Counted from the stretch's first letter, positions 1 to 12,529 are shown. The stretch is 64,000 bases of DNA from Selaginella tamariscina (GCA_003024785.1 PUQB01000095.1:402356-466355); one strand, 5' to 3'. Made by a program: numbers and translations. Notes: a model not told the origin generated them from the letters alone.

Positions 1-1356
1 TAAAATAAAATGATATTGAAAATCAATATCAACTTCTAAATTCTCATCGAACACCGACTCTCTGAGGAGGTACATGCACTTAAACCTCCAAAATGTATCC
101 GACTACTTAGCTCATTGACATCACCAAACATAACTTATTAAACTTAGCAAGTTTCCTTACTTAGTCAATAAGCAGAGTGGAGAATCCCAAATCATGCTCT
201 TCTTAACCAAGGAATCACCCTTGTTCAAGAGCTTATCCACATTGCAAACAACGTTACAATTTCAAGATTAAAGAGTTAACAATGAAAATGCACAAGTGTG
301 CGCCGAACGCCTTCACTATGCAAGTCCTTCATTACTCAGTAAACTGAAAATGTAAACGTATGTTTCCAACATTACTCTTTCTGATAGATCATGCCATCTA
401 TCCCAAAACTATATTGATAAGAAACGAAATCTCAGCTATTATCCGAAGTCTCTCTCATGATCCCATATGAGATAACTTCATAATCAAGTTAGTCGAGCTA
501 GCTAACTTGAATACAGAGTGCGCGCTTACAACTAACTAAGGTTTCAAGTTATACTTGTTCAAATTAGGTGACTTGAACTTAGTAAACTATTCCACCTAAT
601 GTTACTTGCAGCTAGCATCATCAAAATATTGCGAACATCGACAATACTTTGATTACATTGGATCTTCGAATCTTAACATATTTTAATATGTATTATAAGT
701 TCATCACCATAGTCTGCTTCTGGAGTTACACTCTGGAAAACATGCACTATAATAAGAGCTTATTTACACTTTATGTCAAAATGTAGTGTTCATCCTTTAT
801 GTTTGAATATGCCCCTTCTCCCGAAGTCAAAGATGCACTTCTGAACATAAGTCTTTCCCCGTTTGAACACTACAGTTGGATCCGATATTGAATCTTGACA
901 TAAGCCAAAACTCAAAGGACACTATCTGTTTCCAAATCATGTGTTATCCCAAATTCAAACACCTTAAAGAAAAAGAAAAATTTTCAATAATGGGTAAGCT
1001 TAGGATATCACATGATCCACTTCACAAGACTTAGTTTGTAAGCCAGAACAAACTAACACGCCAGTCTTGTGGAAACATATGGTAAAGTAACCTGGACAAC
1101 CTTAAGGTAAAATAACCTGGCATACAACTTGGAAGCTGACTTCCAAGTGCTACCTTCTAAGTCCATAACCCACACCCACTTATGAAGTAGGTGTACTCTG
1201 AAGAGTTATAGATCTCAGGACCAACTCTCCACGCAGAATTCAGACATTAGCCGAAAGTGATAGAGTACTTCAAAAATTTAGAACTAACTAAACCCTAAAA
1301 TACACTACACTTTAGGTAGTCCTACTGACCGTAGAGAATAGGCTCCGATACCAATT
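1..1356 (-). mobile_element. Internal leader of an LTR retrotransposon (fossil, cut by window edge)
   Basis: This stretch continues the element whose LTR lies at 1357-3181. The LTR end is followed on the minus strand by a primer-binding site, so this is the 5' untranslated leader, read right to left. I see no recognisable gag, protease or polymerase motif on either strand, which fits a long leader. The element continues beyond position 1. Superfamily cannot be assigned from this part. Confidence 0.6.
1342..1354 (-). other. Primer-binding site, initiator Met tRNA type
   Basis: On the minus strand the sequence TGGTATCGGAGCC begins 2 bp inside the LTR end. It resembles the common plant retrotransposon primer-binding site TGGTATCAGAGC, which is complementary to the 3' end of initiator methionine tRNA. 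It fixes the orientation of the element: the LTR at 1357-3181 is the 5' LTR and the body runs leftwards. Confidence 0.7.
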
Positions 1357-3181
1357 GTCAGAGTTTTAACCCAAAGGGCCAACACGTGGCAACACGTGGC
1401 TGCCAGGTGGCCATTCGGCGTCATCACCCTGTGTGAGCAACGCTAAGTTTCCCAGAACAACCCCAACGACCCCTAGGGTTAGACTCTAATGCCCAAGTGG
1501 ACAGAGACTTAGGGTTTAGCCTAAGTCTCCCTAGAATGTCTGCCCCAGAACCCTTGAGGGATAACCCTAGTTGACTTAGGGTTTAGCCTAAGTCTCCCTA
1601 GAGTGTCTACCCCAAAACCCTTGAGGGATAACCCTAGTTGACTTAGGGTCTTGCCCTAGAAGACCTAGACAGGCTCATGCCCTAACCCCCATCAAGGAGA
1701 CGTGTGTTCCACACATACCCCTGACAGCTAAGGCATTGTCACTTACCCCTTGAGGAATCACCCTCATCCGGGAGTACAACCCCTTTAGGGCGACAAGGGG
1801 TACCCTGAACCACGACTAACCCCTAAGGGTTTGAGTGGCCAAGTTATACCCTAGACCTAGGGCTAGTACTTAGTGAGGACACGAGTGTGCGCCGTAGGCG
1901 GACACGAGTGTTCTGCTAAGCAAACTCCCTAAGGCTAGGTTTGGGATAACCCTAAGCACATGACCTTGCGAGTGCCTTACGAAAGGGCTTCTGCTAATGA
2001 GCTTAGGTTGTTCAACCCCTGGATTCCAAGGAGAACACTCCCCTAGCCAAGTGTGCCAAAGCACACCTAGTTACGAGACCTAACCTCCCGAGCGGATGCC
2101 CAAGGCTTAGCACCCTAGTGCAAGCACAAGCATGCCTGTTTGCTAGAGTATCCAACCCCTTAGCGACAAGCCCATGACATAACCCCAAAGGGCGTGCCTC
2201 GGGCGTTGTACCATGTGACGTTTAGCCCAGTGTCACATCCCATGTGACACTGCCTTCCAAGATGTGGCTATCATGCCATAGCCCTTAGATTCAAGAGTTG
2301 CACCAAGTACCACAAACGTGGTTCCTAAATGCCAACTCTAGAACCCCTCAATGAACCCTCAGGAACCAGGTAACGTGAACCTGTCAAACAAGATCCCACG
2401 CCCACAGTTGGACAAGGACACGGATGTGGCCTTGCTTGGCCGTGAGTGCTACACCTAGCTTGACGTGGAGGAGGAGGCTGGAGACAAGCCTCAACCTCTG
2501 CCTCTTGGAACGTGCATCCGACAAGACCTCCCAGGCATGGATTCGCCAACGTTAAGGGTAAGCTACCCCGAAGGTGGGACGTACCCCTGGCATCTGGAAG
2601 TTAGGGCGGCACAACAGAGGGTTGTACCTTAACGACACAAGCTGAAGCTTGCACCGGCAGAAGAGCAACGAACTCATTCATGAACCCAGGAGCTCTCCTA
2701 CATATACTCTACCTTATTTATGTGACGGAGCCCCCCCCCCCTCTTTTCCTGTTTGTGTTAGTGGGCTGGCACTGAATTCTAGCCCCTTAGATAAATTAGC
2801 AATATGAGCCTATAACTCACCCTTACTCCTCCCTAAACCCTACCCAAGGGGGTGGGGGTTTTAGGGCGTGGGTTAGGGCAACCCTAGGGTTAGGTCAACC
2901 CTAGGGGTGTTCCTAACCCTACTTAACATGCCGAACTCATCTGCAAAGACCAATCAGCCTATTCGGGACGTCAAAATTGGGGGTGGGTTTCTAAAGGTAA
3001 GTTCTAGCTTCGCTTAGAGTTTCCTGCAAATACCTAATGACACCCGGCCGGACCATCACCAGATACCCAAGTGCACTAAGCGGGCTTGTTTCTTACATCT
3101 AGGGTCCATCAACATAGTACAGTAGGTAACAACAGTCAACGTCCAAAGTAAAGGGTCGAGTCATAGTAAAAAACTATGACA
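1357..3181 (-). mobile_element. 5' LTR of a minus-strand LTR retrotransposon
   Basis: This 1825 bp LTR is bounded by TGTCA/TGACA inverted ends. It is GC-richer than its surroundings and full of CCCTA/CCTAGG-type words. A second copy at 26906-28639 (1734 bp) matches almost base for base over most of its length, which defines both ends. Much of the length difference is a 67 bp tandem duplication here (1507-1573 and 1574-1640) that is single in the other copy. The high similarity suggests a fairly young family. No gene lies inside; the small ORFs are chance products of non-coding LTR sequence. Confidence 0.85.
1507..1640. repeat. 67 bp tandem duplication inside the LTR
   Basis: Two direct copies, 1507-1573 and 1574-1640, each start with ACTTAGGGTTTAGCC and differ at a few bases. 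The solo LTR at 26906-28639 carries only one unit here. Confidence 0.85.
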
Positions 3182-3700
3182 GGTACGTCCAAGTACAGGT
3201 TGAGATATAACAATGAGCAAGTAGCCTCTCAAAGATAGTGGGAGTAGTCACAGGATGTAGCTTACTCTCATTGGAAATATAGACTCAGATTGGGCAGGTG
3301 ATAACAAATCTAGAAAATTAATATCATGCTACTTATTCTTTTTGGATGGAGCACTGGTCAACTAGACCAACAAGAGGCAAGCTACTATAGTTATGTCAAG
3401 TACAAAAGCTAAGTACATTGGAGTTACCTTAGTAGCACAAGAGGCATTGTGGCTACAAGAGTTTATGGAGCAAACCAAGATTTAAGTTCCATGTCCAATG
3501 AAGATCTTCTGCGACAATTGAAGTACCATCTAGTTGTCAAGGAACCCGAAGTACCATTCAAGAATGAAACACTTTAATGTAAAGTTACACTTATTAGTGA
3601 GCATGTTGAGCAAAAGAAGATTTCCTTAGAGTACATCTTCATCAAAGAAATGATCATTCATACTTTGACCATGCTCGAGACAAATTTGAGCTACATAGAG
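3182..3700 (+). mobile_element. Ty1/Copia RNase H fossil
   Basis: Across the three plus-strand frames this stretch shows, in the right order, the signatures of the C-terminal RNase H region of Copia polyproteins: a region like SDWAGD, one like SSTEAEY, one like CDN, and one like KHIDV. It is broken, with many breaks, and old. Reverse transcriptase and LTRs are not attached. It directly abuts the unrelated LTR at 3181. Its tail recurs at about 38085-38270 next to the third F-box unit, so the fossil was carried along in a duplication. Confidence 0.7.
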
Positions 3701-3884
3701 ATCGAATGCAGATAATGGATCCTCCCTGAGTGAGAATGTAGAAATATTTAGATCAAATCCACAAGCTAACGTGGAAACCATATAAATATTTATATAGAAA
3801 AAATATGAAGTGGTAATTAAAGAAAAAGAATGCGTAACCACCTCAAAGTTTAAGACATATTTCATGTGTGTGAATTAAAATCAC

Positions 3885-5455
3885 ATTCAAAAAATTACAA
3901 CTCAGTATACTTAATAATTTAAAATATAAATTAAATTTTAACATTATCACTTCAAATTTTTAATTATCATAAATTTAAAGTTAGAAAAAGTAATTAAAAG
4001 AAATTTATTTGAAGAACTTCATATGATATTTTTAATAATGTTTAATCGCTTTCCTTATTTTGAACTTAACGACATATTCTTTATTTTATTTGTGTTGGAA
4101 ATTTCATGAAATAGAATGAATACACACAGACACACACACACACATATAAAATAATAAATGCAACATAAAATTTAATTAAAAATGTATATTTATTTTATAA
4201 AACACTGAAATGACAAATGAATAAGCAATATTAGTAAATGCCATACATTTTTAACTATATTATAATATAATATGCAAGTTAAATTAATTTTATTTTGAAG
4301 TTCAATCACATGAATTTTAAATTTTATCTTTTTCTTAAAGTAGTATATATACATAATTGAAGCTCAAATTTGACTGAGCCATCCTTACCTAGAGGATATT
4401 CCCTCAGTTAGTGGACTAATCCACTCGGACACATATATACACAGATGAGCCAATAAAGGATTTGTACCATTTTAGATGATTAAGAAGATTTTTGGAATGT
4501 ATGGAAATTAAAGTGTACTAAAATACATATTTATATATTGTATCCTTATGTACTTTATATCTTAGTTACCATTTGTAATATCTATATGTTTTATCTAAAT
4601 AAATACAATTGTTATATAAAACAGCAAAAGCTCAATATATAGTTTTAATAAATAATAAACTTGATTATGCCTCATGTTTCACACTCGTATTATAAGCACA
4701 CTCATATTATAAGTATAATTATGTATTGTTGTATATATACTCATGAATTAAAGTATTAAGGTATTATTTGAGAAATGAAATATGCAATATAAGAGGGAGA
4801 TGTGTGTATATATTTTGATGTATTTACATGCACACACATGCATGTATATATTTTTATATAGGATTGTGGAAGCATGGTGTGTTAGATACAAGCTGTATGT
4901 ATGCTCCTGGAAGAAATACATCTGCTATACATCAGAAAAGCATACTATTAATCGAGGGAATATTCTAGAGAAAGAATGTGAATTTATGTCAGTGTGACAA
5001 AATATTTTAACCCCATGAACTTAAAATATATAAAAAATTAAAATTCATGTGACTTAACTTCAAAATAAATTTATTTAAACATATATATTATAATGTAATA
5101 TAGTTATTTAAACATTTATGGCATTTACTAGTATTGCTTCTTTCATTTCAGTTTTTATAAATTAAATAGATGTTTTTAATTAATTTCATTTTGATTTGTT
5201 TTCATGAAATTTATATATCTAATTAATTTTATTCTATTTCATTCTAATTTTCAGCAAAAATAAAATAATAACAAGAATATTTCATTAATTTTTAATAAAG
5301 TGGGTGATTAAACATTATTACAACTATCATATCAAGTTTTTAAAATAAATTTTTTCTTGATTTAATTTAAAAAAAATCTAGTGGTTATAATAAAATTTAA
5401 TTTATATTTTAAATTATTAAGTATATTTTGCAACCTTACCTCTCATGTTGTAAAG
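3885..5455. repeat. Long inverted repeat (arms about 450 bp) around an AT-rich core
   Basis: The left arm (about 3885-4345) is the diverged reverse complement of the right arm (about 5010-5455). Matching landmarks are TACTTAATAATTTAAAAT near 3908 against its complement near 5412, and GCAATATTAGTAAATGCCAT near 4227 against its complement near 5115. The 660 bp core holds no recognisable gene. The right arm recurs in the duplicates at 25975-26400 and 57250-57660, and inverted versions recur at about 11350-11990, 34080-34450 and 41530-41950. This looks like a foldback or long-TIR element family, but I see no transposase. Confidence 0.55.
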
Positions 5456-5682
5456 ATTTTTTAAGGTTATGTAAATTTTAAATTTCAATAATTAAACTAT
5501 CATCCATATATGTATATTCTGTTTCAAAATAAAATGAATATGATTTCTAATTAACTTGTAATCATTAATATTATCTTATATTATATATATATATATATAT
5601 ATATGTTTACTTGTGCTTCATTAAAAATGTCATTTGTGTTGAGTTTAAATGTGTTAATAAATAGGCAAACTGAGAAAATGGT

Positions 5683-5749
5683 GACAGCTGTGGGATTAGA
5701 GCATATTGGAGTTTAAATCAAACGTCTTAAACCACTCAGCCAAGCTGTC
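5683..5749 (-). pseudogene. tRNA-Leu-like pseudogene
   Basis: On the minus strand it begins GACAGCTTGGCTGAGTGG and ends CACAGCTGTC, giving a perfect 7 bp acceptor stem and a leucine-type D arm. The anticodon loop reads TTTAAAC, suggesting UAA. The 5' half of the T arm with box B is missing and no variable arm can fold. It is therefore non-functional. The same deletion recurs in the other minus-strand copies, so it predates the duplications. Confidence 0.65.
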
Positions 5750-6601
5750 ATTTACAACACTATTATATATCTTTGTACGTACACATGCATTTTATGTATA
5801 GTTATGTGTGTGTACATAGAATATATGTGTGTCTAGATGTATTAAGTTTTATGGTTGATATATTGGTATCATTCTTATATATAATATATGATTACTTGAT
5901 AAGTTTGTAAATAAATGACTATATATATCCTATAAAGCCATGTAGTTTTGTTAAAATCCCTAAGAATACATTTAAAATTAATGTGGGAAAACTTAAGAAA
6001 TGTTTTATCCTCAATTTTCCCTGATATATATATATGTATATTTATAGATATGTATATGCATGTACATATATTTAGTAGACCTACTAAATATATGTACATG
6101 CATATACATATTTATAAATAAGTGTAAAACATGTTTACCCACACCATATGCTAGTATTTTTAGTATATATGTTATAATATATTAAATTTATTCTACATGA
6201 GAACAAAAGTAATATTTTTAAAAAATCAAAATCAATAGTTAAGAATGAATCTTTAATTTAATTTAAATTAATTAAATTGATATATTAATAGATTAGGGCG
6301 AAGAAAATATAACCACAAACATACACATGTAACTAGTTAAAAACATATATAAGTATTAATGTGTATATATATAGAAATTATAGATAATGCTTTCCTAATA
6401 ACCTTCCACAAACACACATATATACTAGCACCTTGTCACCTCATCCCTATAAACTAAATAAATAGTCAGTGGGTCCAGAAGTAAATTAAAATTTTCTTTC
6501 TATATTTAATACACCTCTCTCTCTTGTAGATATAAATGCATCTATGGTTTGTATGCGTCGTACAATGGTATATGTAAAAGTTTTGTGATTGCAAACAACA
6601 T

Positions 6602-6661
6602 CCTTGACCGACTGGTACAAGGCGTTCAATCAAGATCGTGGGTTCAACTCCCATGGCTGTC
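6602..6661 (+). pseudogene. tRNA-Leu-like pseudogene, opposite orientation
   Basis: Plus strand. A degenerate D arm (TTGACCGACTGGTACAAGG) is followed by an intact T arm with box B (GGGTTCAACTCC) and a 3' acceptor half ending GGCTGTC. The 5' acceptor strand and most of the anticodon arm are missing. It is the counterpart of the copies at 29631-29700 and 58884-58908. Confidence 0.55.
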
Positions 6662-8230
6662 TCTCTTGATATATTATATTCATAAATTTAAGATGATACT
6701 TATTTAGAACAATCGTTTGGACGTTATTAATGAGCATATACTAAAATATGTTGGCATTTGCATTCACTTATAAGTAATATTTATAAGTGTAATTACTATT
6801 GTTTACAATATAAAGTATTTATTTATATTATTTAACTTAAACATAGAGTTGTTAATTACCATCATTTAACATACACATCCATGATATACATACATGTAAT
6901 AAGTGGTCCAAGCATTAATAAAGAAGATAACACAGAGACAAGTTCAATAAATAACAATAATAAAATATAATTAGTAATAGTACATTTGAGTATATATATA
7001 TTTGATTCTACTTTATGTTTCATATTTATATTAGAAATATAAATTTGAATATGTATTTTATTATATGATTAATTGCATTTAACACAAATATTTTTATACA
7101 AATTGTTTCATTTGAAAACGTGATACTTCGTGTTATTATTGATATACTATTCATCTGAAAAATATAAAAAACATTTATTGCAGTGTTGTTATGTATAGTT
7201 TGAAACATAAAAAACTTTATTGTTTTATAATTGAAAACATGATGCATATCATATATGATGTAATGTGTACATGTATAGACACACATAAGCAATGAAACTA
7301 ACCATATTGAAAAAAGGTTACGGATTAATAATTAAATTAGATTAATAATAAAGTAAATTAATAATTAAACATTTCTACTAGTTTGGCTATACATAAAGTA
7401 CTTCCGACTCTGTGGACAACATTCACACACACAAAGAGATGCACACACGTGTGTGTGAGGGTACCTGCAGTTCTTATTGTATATATGCGTCCACTGTCAA
7501 CATGAGGCAAGAGAGATAAGAGTCTCTCTCTCTTTCTGTATGTTCTCTATCTCTGAGGATACGTCCCATCGGTAATCACACACAAACACAGACCTTGTGT
7601 GTGTGGTTGTGTGAATGTGTGTGTGTGTGTGTGCGCGTGCGTGTGAGAGAGGGAGGGAGTATGAGTGAGTGAACATAATATATAATGATTAGACTCGATA
7701 AATTTTCCACCCTCGAATAGCTTAGAGGTAACCTATTAAACATAAAACTATGTCAATTAAGCTATTGAATAAGACATTTTCATGTTCACAAAAGTCTAAA
7801 AATTGATTTCTTTTAAACATTAAGTCCAATTTTTATTTAAATATACATATGTACGGTCATTGTATTGTATGTGTGCAAGTTCATGTATGGTAATTAGCTT
7901 TGACTATTTTGGTAAACGTGTAATATATGACATAATGATTTGTATATGTATATATACACATGGAGCCATTGTATATGTCTATTTTGACTCATTTATACAT
8001 ATTTCTCACAAACAGAATAATAATAAGGTTTTTTTTTATTATATATCTATCCTTTCATCTAGAAGTGTTAACTAGAAACCGTGTTTTATGCGCCCGATAT
8101 TTTCCGTACAAATACATTAATGAAATATTAAAATCATACAAGAATCACAACGAGAGTGTATTCATTTATATTCAATGATGTGTAATATATGGTTTTCTAT
8201 AATATACAGATAATATTTATACACACTACA

Positions 8231-8262
8231 TACCAAACCGGTAGGCGTATAGAGGCGGGTCC
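8231..8262. other. Conserved GC-rich island upstream of F-box copy 1
   Basis: About 32 bp containing AACCGGTAGGCGTATAGAGG are almost unchanged at 31011-31042 and 38694-38726, while flanking AT-rich sequence has drifted more. Function unknown. In copy 2 the end reads GGCGGGTTCGAG, which looks like a tRNA T loop, but I cannot fold a tRNA around it. Confidence 0.45.
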
Positions 8263-8703
8263 TAAAACTCATATATAAAGAATACTTATTAATTTTTATA
8301 AGTAATAGGTATTATTTAATATGTTATGCATCAAGTGTTTTACACACACGTATAAACTGATTCTAACCTAGGTTACAGATCGTTCAGCTATTAGTCTTGC
8401 ACAATTGTAAAATTTCATTTTTCCATATGTTTAAATAAATGTGAGATACTATATATATATATATATATATAATCTGCTAAAAACATGCGAGGGCTAGTTG
8501 GGATGATCTATAACCAAATTCATCAATATAATAGTTTTAAAAATGTTAGAAACAATCAAATGTTTCAATCATGTGTAAGAAACATACTTACTATTTATGT
8601 TTGTAAGCTTGAAAATATATAACGTTAATATATATTTACTTTAACCATTAATTATTACAAAGAATATCCATAGCATATTAACTGCATGGATCAGCCATCG
8701 GTT

Positions 8704-8751
8704 CACGTGCACTCTTGCGTGAGCGTGCGCGTGAGTTGTTCCGTATATAAA
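8704..8751 (+). promoter_or_regulatory. Promoter of F-box copy 1 (G-box and TATA box)
   Basis: A G-box (CACGTG, 8704-8709) and a purine/GCG-rich stretch precede a TATA box (TATATAA, 8744-8750). The start codon follows about 170 bp downstream. The arrangement is shared with copies 2 and 3, which supports a real core promoter. CACGTG is the class of site bound by bZIP and bHLH factors; that binding is inference. Confidence 0.55.
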
Positions 8752-8920
8752 CATGGCAAACCACTTAGGTCAATTCCATATTCCAAGGTTCTCTTATTCA
8801 TTCAGTGTTAGAAATTTAGCGCGTTTCTGTGTTCTATATATATACACAAACAAGGGAAATTAGGCTATACAGTGTTGCAATTGAGGTTATAGGACATCTC
8901 CATCTTCATAGTCACCTGAA

Positions 8921-10023
8921 ATGTCTGTCTGTAAGGAAGAGTCGAGGAAGAGTGTCAGCATTGCACAGTTCGCTCTTTCGAAGAAGCGTGTCAAGATTGA
9001 ACACGAGGATAACTGGGGGGAGTTTAATAGATTTTATAGCCTTGGAGAGGCACTGGACAGTCTTCCAAAGATGTGCTTGGTGATATTCTAGGATTCGCAG
9101 CTGAATTTGAATACAGAAAACTACTTATCTTGGGTTCTGTGTGCAAAGCTTGAAAGTTAAGTCAAGAACTCATTATAAGTCAAGTGAAAGTAGTCACTGT
9201 AAATATGTGGCACCATGAGTACGCATGCACATCAGTGTGTCAGTTTCTTGAGAGTTACAGTGGCTCGATCCAGACGGTTAAGATTGAGGGCAGTCGTCGT
9301 CGTCAACGTACTCTGGATTGGAAACCTCTACTGCAAACGTTACTCAAGTGCAGATACTTACAGAATCTTACTGTACGGAACAGTGCCTGGCAGGTAGAGG
9401 ACGACCCATTTGCTGCCGCTGTATTTGAAAAACTTGTTACTTTAAGGCTGCAATACTCGTGGCCTCGTGGGCCAAGTGAACTCAGCATTGCATCTCCACA
9501 CTTGCGGACTCTTGAGATTGAACACTTTTTCAGTGAAGATGGAGTGCTCAATCTGGTGGGCATACAATCTTTGGACTCCCTTCACATTAATGATAGGAAA
9601 TTAATAATGGTTAATGCTGTGAATCTTTTTCAAGTAGGGATGTTTTCAATTGGCTATTACTCGTCAATAGAGTTAAGGTTTGCTGCTCCAAAGCTAAAGA
9701 GCATCTTCACCTTTCAACCAAAGCTAAGCCTAAGAGAGATTATTAAGGATGTTCAAGTGAATACACTGCGTGTAGATCACCCCGATGACCTTATTCGGGA
9801 AATTTGGCCATGTCTGCATGTGCCAAAGCTTGTATTTAATGTGGGAACAAGTGGATATACAGGCCAAATAATAAGATGGATAAAGTGGTTTGAAAGGAAT
9901 AATAAGTCCCTGGTAGAAGTAGTAATGAATATTAGATTTAACACCAAAGCTAACAGGACCTTATCAAGGGTACTAGCCAAATCCTTAAAAAGGGCTCGTG
10001 TTACAGTTACGGGACTTGAATAG
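8921..10023 (+). pseudogene. F-box/LRR-like gene, copy 1 (broken N-terminus)
   Basis: F-box proteins are substrate receptors of SCF ubiquitin ligases. Translation from 8921 gives a basic, NLS-like motif (SKKRVKIEHED), then NWGEFNRFYSLGEA and the start of the F-box (DSLP). Compared with copy 3, the frame is then lost near 9080 by a one-base deletion shared with copy 2. A further insertion lies near 9155-9165, where the tryptophan codon of CKAW has become a stop. The C-terminal 279 codons (9184-10023) remain open and show LRR-like repeats such as LVTLRLQYSW, LRTLEIEHFF and LDSLHI, ending VTVTGLE. A short product from 9184 would lack the F-box. A poly(A) signal follows at 10063. Single exon. Family assignment is from the motifs; the target is unknown. 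Confidence 0.75.
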
Positions 10024-10062
10024 TAAAAGTAGCAATCACATTGTTATATGTGTTTTGGTTTG

Positions 10063-10068
10063 AATAAA
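10063..10068 (+). terminator. Poly(A) signal of F-box copy 1
   Basis: AATAAA lies 40 bp after the stop codon, in a stretch (TTGAATAAATAAGAA) conserved after copies 2 and 3. Confidence 0.6.
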
Positions 10069-10079
10069 TAAGAAATCAT

Positions 10080-12000
10080 TTTGCATTACTTTTATATCAC
10101 AATGCATTGGTGGGTTAGGTAGGACGCACATATGCTCCACACTGTGAGGCAGTTACTTGACATAAATAAATTATAATAATATCTTGTACATATAGACAAT
10201 TACATATGTACAGTGGTAGAAGCTGCAATATTCCATTTTAATGAATTTAACTGGATATAAAACTTACCACAGTTATTTTTATATACATTTACCAATCTTA
10301 GTAAAGAAAATTAAACTTACTACATCGTTATTTTAATATACATTTTACTAGTTTTCAAATTGCACTTTTGCTCGTAAATGTGTTGTTGCTGGTGAGTGCT
10401 ATCGTTTTTAACTTAAAAGAATGAGTTATAGTTTTAAGAAAGAAGCCGTTGAACTTAGATATTTATAGTTTAATTCAAATTTAGGAAACTAAAATCATTA
10501 TTCATAACAATATTCATCTCGATAACAAAAAGTTTTAAAATGAAGCCACTCGTACTCACATGTGTATAAAATAAGTACGAGTGGTCACTCTTGGGATTAT
10601 GTATAGAATATTCTTGGAATACTAGCCATTTTTGGGAGGAGAAAATGTGTATAATGAACATATAATGAGAAAATAATTTATATGATTACCCTCACACACA
10701 CACACGTGTGCATCTCTTTGTGTGTGTGAAATCTTCTCATATAGTCTCTCACTAGTGAAGGCCTAGACCCTTGCCATGTACTCTACACTTAATGAACAAC
10801 TATATATACAAACGATCTTCATACACTTGTTCAGTAACATATGCTTAACGACGATGCTTTAAGCGTTTTCAGAAGTAATCTTGATTTTATCGCAAGCTTA
10901 ACGAGTTCAATGGAGACTTTGAACCAGACAAGTCAGATTTAACAATTAACTGGATTAGGAACTTAAAGTAATTAAGGTTTTTAAATCATTAAGAATTCTC
11001 TGTTTTTAGGGCTTAGGTTTATGGTACGTGTGTGTGTGTGTGTGTGTATTATGTAGATGCACACATACGTTTATATCCACACACACAACTAAAATCTCAT
11101 CTTCACACATGCGATATGTGCGTATTCTAAATACTCACTTGTCAGTTGCTGGTGTAGCATATTTATTCCACATTCATTCGTTTAACTTCTAGAGTTTAGG
11201 TTATAAAGTATGGTGTCCATACTACATAACGAGTCTGTCCGTTTTAATGTGTGAGTTAGCATTGATCATATTCCTCAAAGCATATGGTTGATAATTAGGG
11301 TGTACCACGTTAGGCCCGTTTATTATAATGATTATATATTGATTTATGATGTCATTTTTTTGAAATAGATTATATACGTGCGTGAATTAACAGTTTAATT
11401 ACTGAAATTTAAAAATCATATATTTACCCTTTAGAACAGAATACACTTAATAATTTCAAATATAAATTAAATTTTAGCATTACCACTTAAAAATTTAATT
11501 ATAAATATTAAATTTTAAAAATTAAATTAATGAAACTGTTATTATTTTATTTTTGTTGGAAATTACAATGAAATAGAATGAAATTAATTAAATATAAAAT
11601 TTTCTTTTTAAAATAAATCAAAATGAAATTGATTAAAAAGTATATATTGGCCATAAATTTTAATTAACTATATTATATTATATATATATGTTTAATTATA
11701 TTTATTTTGAAGTTAAATTGAATTTTTAATTTTCAGATATATGTTTTAAGAATATACGTCAAAATAATTTCTTCTGAACTATGTCGCCTATGTATATATA
11801 AATACATCAAATATCACATACTTTTTGGAAGAACTGATTTATTTATTTACATATTTCATTTCTCATGAATATACTTTAATATTCTAACTCATAAATATAT
11901 ACAACAATACATAAATAGATTTATAAGTGTGAAACACGAGGCATAATTATGTTTGTTATTTCTCAAAATTATATATTGTATATTATGTTTGAGAGACCTG
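10080..12000. repeat. Segmental duplication, section C, copy 1 (first part)
   Basis: AT-rich sequence related to parts of 33070-37310 and 40450-45450, but rearranged. It contains CA/TG microsatellites (10690-10730, 11030-11046). Between 11350 and 11990 it is the reverse complement of section A sequence near 4650-5550. I find no gene. It is interrupted at 12001 by a PIF/Harbinger element and resumes at 18272. Confidence 0.6.
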
Positions 12001-12529
12001 CCCTTAACTTAAGAAGTCACTTACTTAAGATTTTTTAAGAGTTTGACCATTAAGGGTAGTGCTTTCGCAATTTTCCATTTAACTTAACTTAATTTAAGGG
12101 AACAGTGAAAATTTGCAAAGAAAATTTAAGGGAGATGGGGTCCCTTAGCCACCCTTAACGACCCACAAGCTCGCCACCTTTTTCGCCACCTTCTTTAAAA
12201 TAAAATAAAAAAATAAAATTTTACATGCGTAATGTGTATTTTTATATGTAAAAATATATATTTATATTTAACATATAATTAAAATTAAAAAAAATAATAC
12301 ATATGAATTTCTCATTATTCTTAGTATATTCTAAGTATATTCTCCTTCTGCCCTAATTTTTGTAGGTTTTTGCGCCATCGGAGAGAAGAATTCAAGAGAA
12401 ATTGAGAGAGAATGGCAGAAGAGAAGCAAGCAGATCAGTTTTCTTTCCTTTCTTCTTCTTTTCTTGCATTCATTTGCATCAGGAGGCGACCCAAAGCCCA
12501 TAGAGACTACTAGGTTCACCAGCTCTATT

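Larger units (their letters stand above)
4345..7330. repeat. Segmental duplication, section A, copy 1
   Basis: AT-rich non-coding section repeated at about 24966-30150 (copy 2, split by a solo LTR) and 56230-59529 (copy 4). It contains CA/TG microsatellites, the right arm of the inverted repeat, and two tRNA-Leu-like fossils in opposite orientations. Near its left end (4350-4420) it keeps about 75 bp that also occur at the right end of the gypsy fossil (24895-24960). I find no protein gene; the short ORFs are AT-rich with no recognisable domain. Confidence 0.75.
7330..8920. repeat. Segmental duplication, section B, copy 1 (upstream of F-box copy 1)
   Basis: This AT-rich region is shared with 30150-31956 and 38275-39340. 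It includes CA/TG microsatellites (7425-7460, 7590-7640) and a conserved GC-rich island at 8231-8262. It ends in the shared promoter and 5' leader of the F-box copies. A CA-rich block at about 7421-7463 recurs as its reverse complement at about 10689-10733, so inverted repeats bracket F-box copy 1. I see no protein gene. Confidence 0.7.

Noticed and set aside
1870-2549. Minus-strand ORFs of 64 and 74 codons within the LTR, one repeated exactly in the second LTR
   Set aside because: They lie in non-coding LTR sequence; conservation only reflects the recent common origin of the two LTRs, and no domain is seen.
1441-2960. Telomere-like CCCTAAA/CCCTAGG words
   Set aside because: They are irregular, not tandem arrays, and belong to the LTR; no interstitial telomere is supported.
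7590-7660. Direct-repeat array that could suggest CRISPR-like or satellite structure
   Set aside because: It is only a TG/GA microsatellite; no spacers, and the genome is that of a plant.
4782-8178. Small ORFs rich in Tyr, Ile and Cys in section A/B
   Set aside because: They arise from CA/TG and AT microsatellites, are not conserved as frames in the duplicates, and have no start context or domain.
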